A stretch of 54,137 bases of DNA from Ectocarpus siliculosus (lineage: Eukaryota > Sar > Phaeophyceae > Ectocarpales > Ectocarpaceae). How positions within the stretch are numbered: position 1 is the stretch's first letter; every line of letters begins with the position of its first letter. The notes under the pieces were generated by a model. That model was not told where the DNA came from. It saw only the letters and a list, made by a program, of their open reading frames with translations, and made no database searches. The stretch is from contig FN649755.1 of NCBI GenBank assembly GCA_000310025.1, forward strand, positions 2,977,144 through 3,031,280, given 5' to 3'. Below are positions 10,380 through 22,300 of this stretch, piece by piece. Made by a program: the position numbers and the translations under genes.

Positions 10380-13300
10380 CTTCCGCCACCATGAGTCAAG
10401 GGCAGTGGCACGTGCGGAAGGTGCGTCGGGGGGTGGGAGGTGTAAGGATCAACGAGAAAAGCGACGGCAAGGGAAAACAAAATGGAGTACACGTCCATCA
10501 CCTTTTGGTTTCAGGTGTGGTGTGACGCGGGCACACTCAATCAAGAGCACTGGCCTTACTTTTCTATACAACATGAACATCATGCGCACAAGAACAAGTG
10601 AGCGACGCTCAGGAGCAACAAACAAGAATATAAATATACAACCCACGAGCACTTGTATGTTAAGAATGCGATAAAGCCAAGGCTACTCCCCCTGGGCTGC
10701 TCCGACCATCCAGGGCGAGTATCGGCTACGACGGTCCAAGACCTCCACGCTCTCGACGCTTTCTTGCCAACTGCATCGTGTAGTGCTAATTTAACTCGGC
10801 AAGGATGGAACCCCGGCTTGGTCGCGCGCCGCGCGGTCCTCTGCCGCCGTCCATGAGTTGGGCTGCACAACGCGCTGCGCGACGAAGCTAGATGCGGAAA
10901 TGCGAACCCCATGTAGCACACGGGGCGGCACGCGGCTTTCTTTTGACTTCACGCAAACTTGAGGGCTCGCTGTGTTCACAGCAGGAGGCCTCGAGGGAGA
11001 GCAAGGGAACTTGTTCATGAAGAGAGGGGGGGGAGGGGGGGGGGGCGTACTCTTGTGTTTTGTGTGCCTTAGCGGTTAGACCACTGACCAGGCGTCCTCG
11101 TTAGGACGGAGCATTGTTCCCACAGGACGGACCACCGAAGGCCAATCGTTCCTTCCTACTTTTCCAAAGGGGGCTCAAAAATGTCTTCCCTAGTCTATCT
11201 TCGAACGACTGGAGGAACGTTGACAGCACATTCCGACAATGCTGGCGGCAGACGCCTTGGCCTTTACTTTTGGAACAGCATAGAACCTGTTGCGCGCATG
11301 CCAACCTTCCCGACAACCGAAGCGCATTTTGTTGTCGTCGTCTTTTGGGAGCCTACCCTGTCGCAATATGTGCTGAACAAGCGCTTGTCGGATTTGCGAC
11401 GTGTGCTTCCTGCCACGAAACGTGTTGAAACGGAATACATCGAGTTTTAACGTTTCGTCGCTAGGGAGGGGTGCCAGCCGCCACTAGGGCTCTCTCACAT
11501 GGGAAGGAGTATGCCCACCAGGCGACGCTGAACGAGGCCGTCCGCAGGAAGCTCGAGTTGCCCAGCACAAAGAACATGTACAAGAACCCGGCGATGAAGT
11601 ACAGGGACCTGGACAGATCGTCGAACTCTCCGGTGATGCGCGTCCAGGCGATCGCCGCCGCCGAAGGGGGAGCGATGAACAAGAAATAGATGGGGTGTAA
11701 CGCTCTGCTTAGGAGCATGCTCCTAGGGGTTCCCCTGGGGGCACCGCGCGGAGCCAACGTGGACCTGGGTGTGCGACGAAAGACGGCGGCGTCCTTCGCC
11801 TCTGCCCGTTTTGGGTGCCGATCTGGTGTGCCAACGCGGACGTTGCTCGAGCTGCTGCGACCACGCCCGTGACGAGGGAAGACGGCAGCCGCTCCGGCGG
11901 ACTCTCCCCACAGCGTGTGCGGTCGGGTGGAAGGTTTCTCTTGCGCCGGCTTGGGAACCCTCCGGTCGCGTGCGGACCTCACGCCGTCGCCACCGCCGCG
12001 ACCCAGACCTTGCTGGATATTTGAGTGGCAAGAGGGGAGAAGGGTGAGAGTTTTGGGGGGCGAACAATGTAATCCCTGAACTACGGCACCACACAGCACT
12101 GGAGCAACATGCGTATAAGAAAGACTATTTTAGGTTCGTTGTTGCTGTCGCCGTCCGTATCTTCACGCCGTAGTACCTCGTCCTGACGCTTGCGCAGCAC
12201 CTCTTCTCCTGTGAGCCTGAAGGCCAAGAAACGATTTTCCACGGTGACAAAGCTAACGAAAGCCAAGGAGGCCAAAAAAAGAATAGGTGCGCCAAGAACA
12301 ACTCATAACCCTACACGAACAAGGCGAGGAGTATTTATGACGCAAAGAGAAGAATCTGCAATTTTGGCAAACCGACCATGTTTGGTCGTACACGAGAATC
12401 GTCTCAAGTTGCAAGCGAGACATGCAACACCACTCCCATCATACCCGGAACCTCGCCAAAGACGCTGGAAAATCAAAGGCACTGCTGCACATACACCAAC
12501 AGCAAACAGGGCTTGAGAATGGCACGCAAGGCAGAAACTTGACTCGTTTCAGTGATGACAGCTGAGGGCGAGAGTCGCTCGCTTATCCCCGATCCATGAC
12601 ACTTCGGTGTTTTGGCTGCGAGTGCCAACCAAGTGCAAACCCAGTGGGGAAAAGCGTCTGTCTGAGATCCCACACTTATCCAAGAGTATGGACAATATGA
12701 ACAACTTCCAATGAACCACAAATCGTTGCAGCAGGTGGAAAAAAAAACTGAAACCGATTCAAAGGTTCCAACAAACTCCTGGCATGCCGATAGTGTGCCC
12801 GCGCTCGAGGACCGCACAGCAGTCAACATCCACTGGCGTCAGCTGAAACGCCTTTGCTGAAACTTGCACCTCCCAGGTTCTCCGAGACCTTGGTTGCTGC
12901 GCACCCCTTTTGGGGGAGCGCCTGTTCAGCTAGAAATAAGGAAAACCCCCCAACAGGGGTTGGTTGCGCTTTCACATCAACACAGCCGGTGTTTTTCGCC
13001 TGTGCGTACTGTTTTCGCACGTCTCGAATCGACACTGCCGCCGTTCAAAAGCACTCACCGCGTGCGACGACGTGGCGGACGAAATGTCCGATGAACGAGC
13101 GCCGAGGTTGTTCTCGATGTCTTCGTTTTCGACCTCGAGGTGGGCCCTGCCCTTTTCTGCTACAGCCGGCGCGTCCTCACTCTCGGCCATGGGCGCATCT
13201 TCGGCGCCAGAGAGCGAGGGAGCCGTCGCGCTGAACGTGTTGTCGTGCAGCCGGCCAGAGTACCGGGAGCTTCCCTCCGGAGGGCCAACGCCGTTCCTGT

Positions 13301-16300
13301 CCCCCGATTCCTCTTCTCCGTTCTTTTTCCCACGCGAGACGAGCTTGGATGGCTTGTGCCCCCACCCGGAGACAACCGCCGCCGAAACCGGCGGATGTGG
13401 TGGAGAAGGGTGTGGAACTTGTTCCTGCTGGCTGTGTACCCGCCCGGTGTTTGCCCTCCCCGTGGGATCACCCGTTCTGGCTTCTTCTTTTCCGCCAACT
13501 CGTCCTGGAGAGTAAGTCGAAGCGACAGACAACATCAAAGTGCGGTAGGGGCGCGTGCGTACGAGGCCACTCCCCCCGTTCGCTGGTTCTGTGTTGGACC
13601 AATACACGGTGCAAATAGACACTTTCTTCGGAAGGCATACAAACGAGCACACGACGCAACTATTGCCAATCTCACGTCTAGGGCCTTGTCAGTGCAACAC
13701 GTCGAAGGCCGCAAGCAGCGCTGGCGTTGTTTCTCTCTCGAAGCCGCGCAGCGAGAATCGCTGTTCACCAGCTGCTTCACGCGTGAAATCGCATAGCACG
13801 CACTGACGGCGGTAGCGCAAGCGGTCGGTGTCGCGCGGGAGCCTCCTACCTCTCGATCTCCCGTCCCGTTTTGTTTGTGCTTACCGTCAACACGACGGTC
13901 CGTGGAGATGCCTGGGGTCGGATCCACCGAGGGCCGAGCAGCAGCGCTGGAAGGGTGCTCCACGTTGTCCGCCGAGTTGTGCTTCGAACGTTTCGTGTCG
14001 GAGGGGGGAGGCGTTCACAAGAGCCGGGAAAGCAAGGGGTGCCGGGGTTTGGTCACAGTGAGTTGGGTATTCGGCGGCGATCGATTGATACTACAGAGGG
14101 CTTCTAGGGTTGGAATGAACGCCAATCAGAGCAACTACGGTCTACAGGGTTCCGCGTGTTTTCGTCAAACAAATGTGGGGGCGGGTGCGCCAACGACAGG
14201 GAATACGTTAAAGTTCTGCTAACGTTGGTGAAGGCGACAGCGACAACGAGAAGCTCGGTCTGTCGCTGCCGCTTTTCGCGATTTGGTGGTTTTTTAAGTG
14301 CGGGGATGTTTGCACTTCGCACGCCCCCAGCGAAAAGAGGTGGGAGGCTCGAGGTTGCGCATTGACGTGTCGCCACGGGGGGATGACACCGTCCTTGACT
14401 GCATGCCCTCACGCGTAGTGCCTGATCGCTGCATATTCAACTTTGCCCCGGGATTGAAGTTGGTAGGCTGCCTAGCTTAAGGGCTGAAAATTGTTGCATT
14501 CCGCTTCGACGGCACATGTGCCCGCATCTTCTGCAGGAACAAGTCGACATTGCATCTCCTCAGCAGAGGGAGTGTCGCTTTTGGTTGAAGGGTGTGTTTC
14601 CCGAAGTTTGGTCGCGCTCTCATGTTTTTGTTTCGATTGGGTTGGGGTAACAACCGGGTAGTTCATCAGTCCGTCGGAGCAAACATAAAGGGAAAGATTG
14701 CCGGGTGGGTAAACGCATCATGGTGTCCGACAATATCTGAGCGTACATCTATAAATAAATGGTTATTTAACCGAGCGCACCTCTGATTAGTGATTGACAC
14801 ACCGCTGGCGGCGACGGCCACGTTGGCACCCCATACAGAATGCGCCACCAAATCATAGACGCTTACCTGGCGAAACCACGCTCGGAATTTGAATAGTTGG
14901 GAAACCAACAGGGAATACATTGGGTTTAGTGTTGGCAAGGGTTCAAGTGCCCTTGAATCGAACCATGGACGTCTTAGCTACCAACCTTGAACATTCAATG
15001 GTTCACAACAAAAAGAAACAAAAAAAACTGAAGAACAACTGATACGTGGAAGAGCATCAATCCGAATCCCGGCAGCACCGCCACGCCCTGAAAGACCTAC
15101 AGTCGTGGTCCCGGTTCAGCGGTCCCTTCCCTGTTTGGCGGGATGCCCTGAATAACGGTCCCAAATATATCTCGTGGCACGGCTGCACCTCGGTAAGTAT
15201 AATTCCCAATCCGGCTTAGCGGCGATGCCCTCAATAGCGGTTACAACATCTTGAGATGAAGACCGCAATACCGGGACCACGACTGTACCTGGATGGCGAA
15301 GAACACTAGGAGCAGGTAGAGGCTCCCAACGGCGAAAAAAAAAAGGGAAATTTCCCTGCAGGCTAGCTCGACGCTCTCTGTGCCGGAAACCTGCGCACGG
15401 TTCGTCCGAAGGCAAAAACACGAGTCATGAGAACGGTGAGGAAGAACTTGCGGCACAACGCCGAAAATACCCCGTCTCCAAAAGGGAATGGCGCAGAAAA
15501 ATTGCAGTGCAAATCAAATACGGAGTATGCAAAAGAAACATGCGTCTCGACTCTGAAAAATATCCCGCTTGACTAAATAAAACAAGGTGAACATGCACCA
15601 CTTGACGCATCTGGGACGCTCAATCGACAGCTAGCTGTGCGCAAAGTACAGACCTTCAACACTCTGGCTGGCTGGCTCGGGTTGACAACACTACTATGGC
15701 TGTGAAAGATACCGTGTTGCACATGTTCACGCATCTAAGGACAGGAAACGCGGACAAGACGGCCGACTCATAGCAGTACCGGGCGACACCGCGGGGTCGG
15801 CAACTAAACTACTGGCACGCAAGAGCTGTGGTAACAAACGAGACGATGACGAAAAGAAAAAAAAAAAGAGAAGAAACAAAAAAATAATACAAAAAATCAC
15901 CTGCGTGCCCAGGGACGCGACCAAAAAGTTGCCCACGACAGCGAGTTGATACGATGGGTTCGCCCGGCTGAGGCTGCGAGTCTGATTGAACAGCCATTTG
16001 CCGTACGACGCCATCTCCAAGTACAGCAAGAGACCGCTCATGATCAAGAAGGCGGGCAGGGGTACGTTCGTAGACGGGTGTAGTGCTGAGCAGCGATCAC
16101 GGCGGAACGGCGAGGTGAACCAAGGAGCAAGGGGTGTTGTCAGTGTTGTTGTCGTCATCGTATGTACACCACATAGCCGTTTTGCGCTCTGTTCAGTTCC
16201 TCCCGCCCCCTCCACAGCAGCACCCTATTGCAATGAAAACAAATCAATCCATGTAGTCACAGAACGCGCCCCTTGGCGTACAAGATCACAGTAGATTTGT

Positions 16301-19300
16301 CAGATTAAGGTCTTGTAGTCACTCGCCACGCAGAATACATACAGCGTCATCACTCGCAAGGATGAAAATCTGATCCACACCAGACTCCCGAGAAGGAGAA
16401 CGGGAAGAGGTTCGGCTGACTTTCTTTTATTGCAACAAAACAAGCAGCATGCATCGCACAACGAAGGCAGCGCACGCGGGGGGGCGGCTTAGGGATAGCG
16501 AGTCCTGTGGATGACCGACCCCCCGGCTGTGACCGAGTGTGACTGGATGGCTGGATGTGCGCGAAGACGAGGTACTACTACATACCCATCTAGCATTGTT
16601 GGAATCCGACACGCGTTCGTGCCACGCGTACTGTTCTCGGAGAGGCATTCCGTGCGACTGCTGGCTGTATTGTCCTAGCGAAACCGCCTGCAGGCCTTAA
16701 GAGTACGTCACAACGTCGCCCAGCTCGTCACGGCTCGAGTTACAAAACTCCTGATGCCAGCCCGAAGTGCCCAAAAAGACGTCAAAGCAGCAATACGGAG
16801 ATCGCTAAGGGCCTAATAACCGTGAGTGTCGCGCGGAGGTGCGGCATTCATTCGCGGCAGTTGCTGGAGCAAGCCCACAATCCGTCCGCTGATGCTATCG
16901 CTCCCAAATAGAGAGGTAAGCTTCCATCTGAATTCTAGTTTTGGGGGGCCTCACAGAGCAGTGGGGTGTTTCGGGCAAGTCTCAACTCCAGACGATTTCG
17001 GCCTTTGCCCGCACGCGGACCCCCATCGACTCTCTCTTGTCTCTCTTCGCGGCGGTGACGGGGACAGCTCTCTCCGCCGAGAGACTTCCGCTCTCTCCGG
17101 CGCGAGACCTCAAGCGGGAGCCGAGTTACTACGCAGCACCGTGAAGCTAGATGCAACCGCCCGCTGGCACCTGCAGCTTGTGTTCCCTCACCCTACAGAT
17201 CCACGACGCTGCTTGAACGAGGAATTTGTTCCGACTCCGAACGTGCATCTCTCCAAATATTGTATACATTCACTCTTCTTTCTCTTTTTGCGTATGTAGA
17301 GAGCTGTGCCCACGCATACCACATTGCTGTGTTGTGTGCCTTCCACCCACACCCATCCTCACATCCCCGCGACCGATAGACTTTTAGTCTACGTCATGTC
17401 GTATTGGTGGGGAGTTACTAATAATATCATCACCGGCATTGGGTGGGCAAACACCTGCTATTGTTTCAAAATAGCGAAGAACGCACAACCACGACTTTGC
17501 CGGGAACAGTATATTTCTTGCCTACAGTACTTCCTCCACGCATGGAACCAGTCTCGGCACCCTTCCACTTAGCATGCTCCACAACAATTGCAATTCCACC
17601 CTTTACGAAGGACACGGACGGTGGTTCTCTACGGTAGAGGTAACTCGGGCCAAGCGGTGGTTACTATGCCTGTTTGGGGTGGTCGGCAGAGTATACTGTC
17701 TACGGGGCCTCTGGGGGGGTACGCGGATGAAATGTGTTGATCGGCATGCTGCACGGTGATGGTGTTGCCTACCGCATGTCTCTCACTCTCTAAGCAACAA
17801 GGTCTTGAGTCAACCTTCTTTCTCTTTCGGCCTCTGACGAGATACCGCACCCAAACACAACAATATTTCATCTGCGTAACCCCCAGAGGCCCCGTAGACA
17901 ACATACTCTCTGCCGACCACCCCAAACAGGCGGCGACCTCTGGCGGTTGTGTTCTCGCCGCGACGGCGGCGGGGGGAATGGCCGGGGTCCCTGCAGTGGT
18001 GGCAGGAGCGGCGGCATCGGCAGCAGCTCCAGAGGCGACGGCGGCGACCTACGGCGGCGGTAGTGTTTCCCTCGCAGCGACGGCGGGGGAAGCGCCCGGA
18101 GGGCTCGCGGCGGGAGCTGGAGCAGCGGCATCGGCGGCGGTCCCAGCGGCGACGGCGGCGGTGCCTGGCGGCACTGTTATCTCCGCGACGGTGGCGGGGA
18201 GAACGGCCGGAGCGCCCGCGTTGGTGGTTGGAGCGTCGGCATCGACGGCGGTTCCAGCGGCGACGGCGGCGGCACCCGACGGTGTTGTTCTCCCGCTGCG
18301 GCGGCGGGGAGAACACTGCCGCCGGTGGTCGCCGCGCCTGAGCGGTGGGAACCGGGCCATCGGGGCAGCGGACACCATTTTCATAGCTGGGATCGCGGCC
18401 AAAGGGGGCGAGGACAGCAGTGCATAGCTGGTGCGGTGGCCATTGCGGGGACCGGGACAGCAGAGTTTATAGCTGGGACACCATTTCGATGCTGGGACAG
18501 CAGGGAGGGTTTAGAGTTTTGGTTTGATGCGTCTGGAACGGAGGAGGAAGCAGCTCTGCACCATAGGTTGGATGAGGCGCTACGAGCTATAGATACTGCC
18601 AAGGCTGAGACGAAGGAGGCCAAGGCTGAGACGGAGGAGCGTAAAGTCGATCGTTCAATTCGATTCGGCCGGAGGCCCCGTAGTGGCGGCAGGAGCAGCG
18701 GCATCGGCGGCAGCTCCAGCGGCGGCGACGACGACCTTCGGTGGCAGTGTTCCCCCCGCGGCGGCGGCGGGTGGGATGGCCGGAGGCCCCGCGGTGGCGG
18801 CAGGAGCGGTAGCATCGGCGGAAACTCTGGCGGCGACAAAGCAGCGGCAGCATGAGCATATGACGGAGCCGGAGAGCATGGTGGAGAGCGGAGCAGCGCG
18901 CAGCAAGTGTTGGCGGAACTTGCGCAGATGGCGGGGGGGCCTTCGCGGGTGAGCACACCTGCGGCACCTGTTGCCACACCTGCCCCCGCGCACTCGGCGG
19001 CGCCGCCGCCGCTGGCATCGGACGGACTGTGCACGGAGATGGTGCATGAGGGCGGTACCGGCGGGCGCAGCGACGAGGTCGCGGGCGAAGCGAGATGGGC
19101 CGGGGCCGGGGATATTTGCCCTTCTAGCCACGGGGGACGAGATCAAGCGGTCCATCGCCGAGATTCCTGCACCGGGCGTTGCTGAGCCAGGCCTGCCGAC
19201 GGGGCTGGCGTGCGACCTGGAGACGCCTGAGACATACGGGGAGGCGCACGCGGGGCCACACCAACGTCGAACGCAACGAGTTTTTCGGGCACCTTCGAGG

Positions 19301-22300
19301 AGGTCGGGGCGGAATAGCAACGAGGGACGAACGTGTCATCTCCGCCCGAAGTGGGTGTATTCATGGAAGGGAGACGAGTTTGGGCTAGGTTGGTAGCCCG
19401 TGGGTTTGCGCATGTTCGCTGGTGCGTGTGCGATGTATCTGTGTAGGACGCGGAAGAGCGTCACCCTGTCTTCGACGGAAGCGGAGTACGTGGCGATGTC
19501 TGAGAGGCTGAAGGGGGCTATTTTTCTGCGGTATCTGTGGAATTTTATCTTTCCGGGCCGTGATGTGGGGTGCACTCCGGTGTGGGAGGACAATGTAGGC
19601 GCTATTCACTTGGCAAGTAACCCGGCTACTACCCCCAACTCGAAGCACATCGACATCCGCCACCATTTCATCCGTGAGCGTGTAGCGCGGGGCGAGTTCA
19701 AGGTAGTCCATGTACGATCGGACCTGCAACGCGCGGGTTTCTTAACCAAACCGCTGCCCAAGGAGACTTTTTGCGCGCATCGCACTTGCGACTAGCAATA
19801 CTCCCCCCCCCATGATTCTCGCGCAGAACTATCCCATCCACCGCGAAAGCAGAAAATAGCATCTAAACAGCAGATCAAAGGCCAGTACCAGGTCACAAAT
19901 AAAACACATGATGCAAGAAAGCCCCCCCCGCTGAAAAAATGCAACACAATGAACCAAATCAACGAATATTCATCACGAAGTTTGTTTGTTTTGGTTTTGG
20001 TTTTTCGGGATGGATGCTGCATCAGGGGGGCTGCTGGATTGATTGTTTATTTTGAGTTTGGCTTCATGTTCAGGATGGAAAGGATGTCACAGCAGAGGGG
20101 CTGCTGGACTGGTTCATTTGTCAAGGTATTGGATATCGGAGGAAAGGATTTGGCATGTCCTCGTTATTTGAACTGGTTAATTAGTTGAAACATGGTTTTA
20201 TCTGAGGAAAAAAACATTTCTGTGTAGTCAGGACGTAAGACACGTTTTCCCGAAGTTACCCGTCCTCCGTTCTGACGTGATTCTGATGTGGTGTTGATCT
20301 TTTGCTGGGTATTTTTCCAAGGGTGATTGTTCGTGTGTTGACTGCTTGAGAATTCGGTAGCGCATTTATCTCAAGAGGGTGATTTGTTTGTTGACAGACC
20401 TTTCAGGGGTAGAAATTTGACATCAAAAGGTTTGAAAGCTTTGCAGGACGTGTTCTGTTGGAAGATCCGGCGATTTCGTGGGACATGTGCTATTGACAGA
20501 GTCGTTTGAATTGGAATGGTGGATGATTTACTGTTGGCATAGGGGTTTCGATTTTTCTGTCTGCCGTTTTATCTGGCAATGGTGGTCGCGACGGGGATTT
20601 CGTAGATCGTATCTCGTACCGAGCAGGGGAGCTGTTTGGGGTGCTCGGCAGAGTATGCTGTCTACGGGGCCTCTGGAGGGGTACGCGGATGAAATGTGTT
20701 GATGGGCATGCTACATGGCGATGGTGTTGCCTACCGTATGTCTCTCACTCTCTAAGCAACAAGGTCTTGAGTCAACCTTCTTTCTCTTTCGGCCTCTGAC
20801 GAGCTACCGCACCCAAACACAATGCCCAAGAAGTCTTCAGCGATACATGCCTCCGACCGTATGTAGCCCGAAGCGCTTCGCGATGCTTTCGCCCTCAATG
20901 GTAGGTCAGCGGCACTGTAGCGGCTCCGATGGTCAGCATGTCTCAAGAACACACCTTCTCCACATTGCAATTTAAGAGCTTGAAACTCAACGAGATGCCG
21001 CGTCGGCGACAAGCTGGGGCCAACAAGGGAGGATATATCCCACTCTCATTCTGCGGCACCCGAAATACCCTGATGGAGATTTGCCGCGTTCGCAGCGGCT
21101 GCTTAGTGGGAAACACTCTCTCAAAACTCACCATCAACAAACTTCGGAGGCACAGCCGCCGCAAGCGTCATCGACCCCAAGAGGGGTGTGAAGACAAAGT
21201 TGGACCGAATCGGGTGCGCCCACTCCCTCTTGACGGCGCCGAAGAAGAACACCACCTGGATTGAGAAAAAAAAAGAAAATGGAAGCCACCAATTTACGGT
21301 ATCCGTATCGCCACAACACAGCCCCGGGGAGATGGTTGTTGTTGTTGTTGTTGTTATTGTCTTCCAAATAAGAAACCGTTCCAGTCTCCGCTCGGTACCT
21401 TCCATCTAATGTCCGTACTGGTCCAACTGACGCGCACGCCTTCCGTGGTCATAAGCCAACTGCCCCCAAAGGGGGTGTACACCGCGTGGTGCAGGCTAAA
21501 TAGGTAGACACACAGCAATATCAGCGTCGAAGGTGTTGTCGACCCAGTTGTAGATCGGACGGGACTTCAATCTAACGGGATGACAGGCAACGTTTACGTA
21601 CGCACTAATTGTTGGGTTGAGATCCGGGCAATTTGGTGTCTCGGGAGTACCTGCTGCTTGATCGTGCTTCGTGCTTGAGACAGATCACCGAGACAGCCAA
21701 TAAATTGTCGCAGGAGGCCCAAGTCTAGCATCGCGCCAGCCATTGGACGAGACTTTGTTGCTGAACGTCTAGTCAGCAAACTAAACTTCTTCCTTACACC
21801 GTCGGCAGATTCATTTGGTTCCACGACGTCAAACATTAGATTGTAGTGAGATGTTACATCTTGAATACCGTACAGTGGTCGGAGAGATGGCACTGGTCGG
21901 GGAGATGGCACCGGGGTGCGCAAAACAAATACGAGAACGGCGTGATTTCATTCGATTTGCGCAGCGGGGTAGGTGACATCGCACCGGGTGCGATCTCTCC
22001 GACCCCCAAACCCAAGATTGAGGTCCTTTTCAGCTGCCGGAATGAGGTACATGTGCGTACCTTGTACATGTGGGGACGGTGTCAGCGGAGCGCCACTTCC
22101 TGCACGTATGCATGGTCGCGATTCACGCGAGATGCCAGCTGTTTTCATTTTTTTTTTGTATGGAACTTGCCAACCGTACACTCAACCAAACACACAACGT
22201 ACAAGCCGCACCCTACCCCCACCTTAAACAACATGAAACTATTGTACTGCTACCGTCGTACTGGTATCCGTAGAGGAAGAGCGAAACGAAAGCGGGAGAC

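Larger units (their letters stand above)
17666..20826 (+). mobile_element. Ty1/copia LTR retrotransposon, internally deleted, with 5-bp target duplication
   Basis: Two 189-bp direct repeats (17671-17859 and 20633-20821) both start TGTTTGGGG and end CACCCAAACACA. They are flanked by the same 5 bp, ATGCC (17666-17670 and 20822-20826). A purine-rich GAGCAGGGGAGC precedes the 3' repeat as a polypurine tract. The interior has Ala-rich 111-bp repeats, a broken start of the reverse transcriptase domain and an intact-looking RNase H end. Integrase and most of reverse transcriptase are missing, so it cannot move alone. It is inserted, opposite in sense, in a 5-kb intron of the anion-channel gene. Confidence 0.9.

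Noticed and set aside
12972-13652. Single-exon gene on the minus strand or its 183-codon plus-strand counterpart
   Set aside because: The minus-strand frame is better read as an internal exon, with a consensus acceptor at 13504 and donor at 13059 in phase with neighbours.
17671-17928. Independent 258-bp foldback MITE
   Set aside because: The left arm is part of a 189-bp sequence repeated at 20633 with matching ATGCC target duplications, so it is better explained as an LTR plus an inverted LTR fragment.
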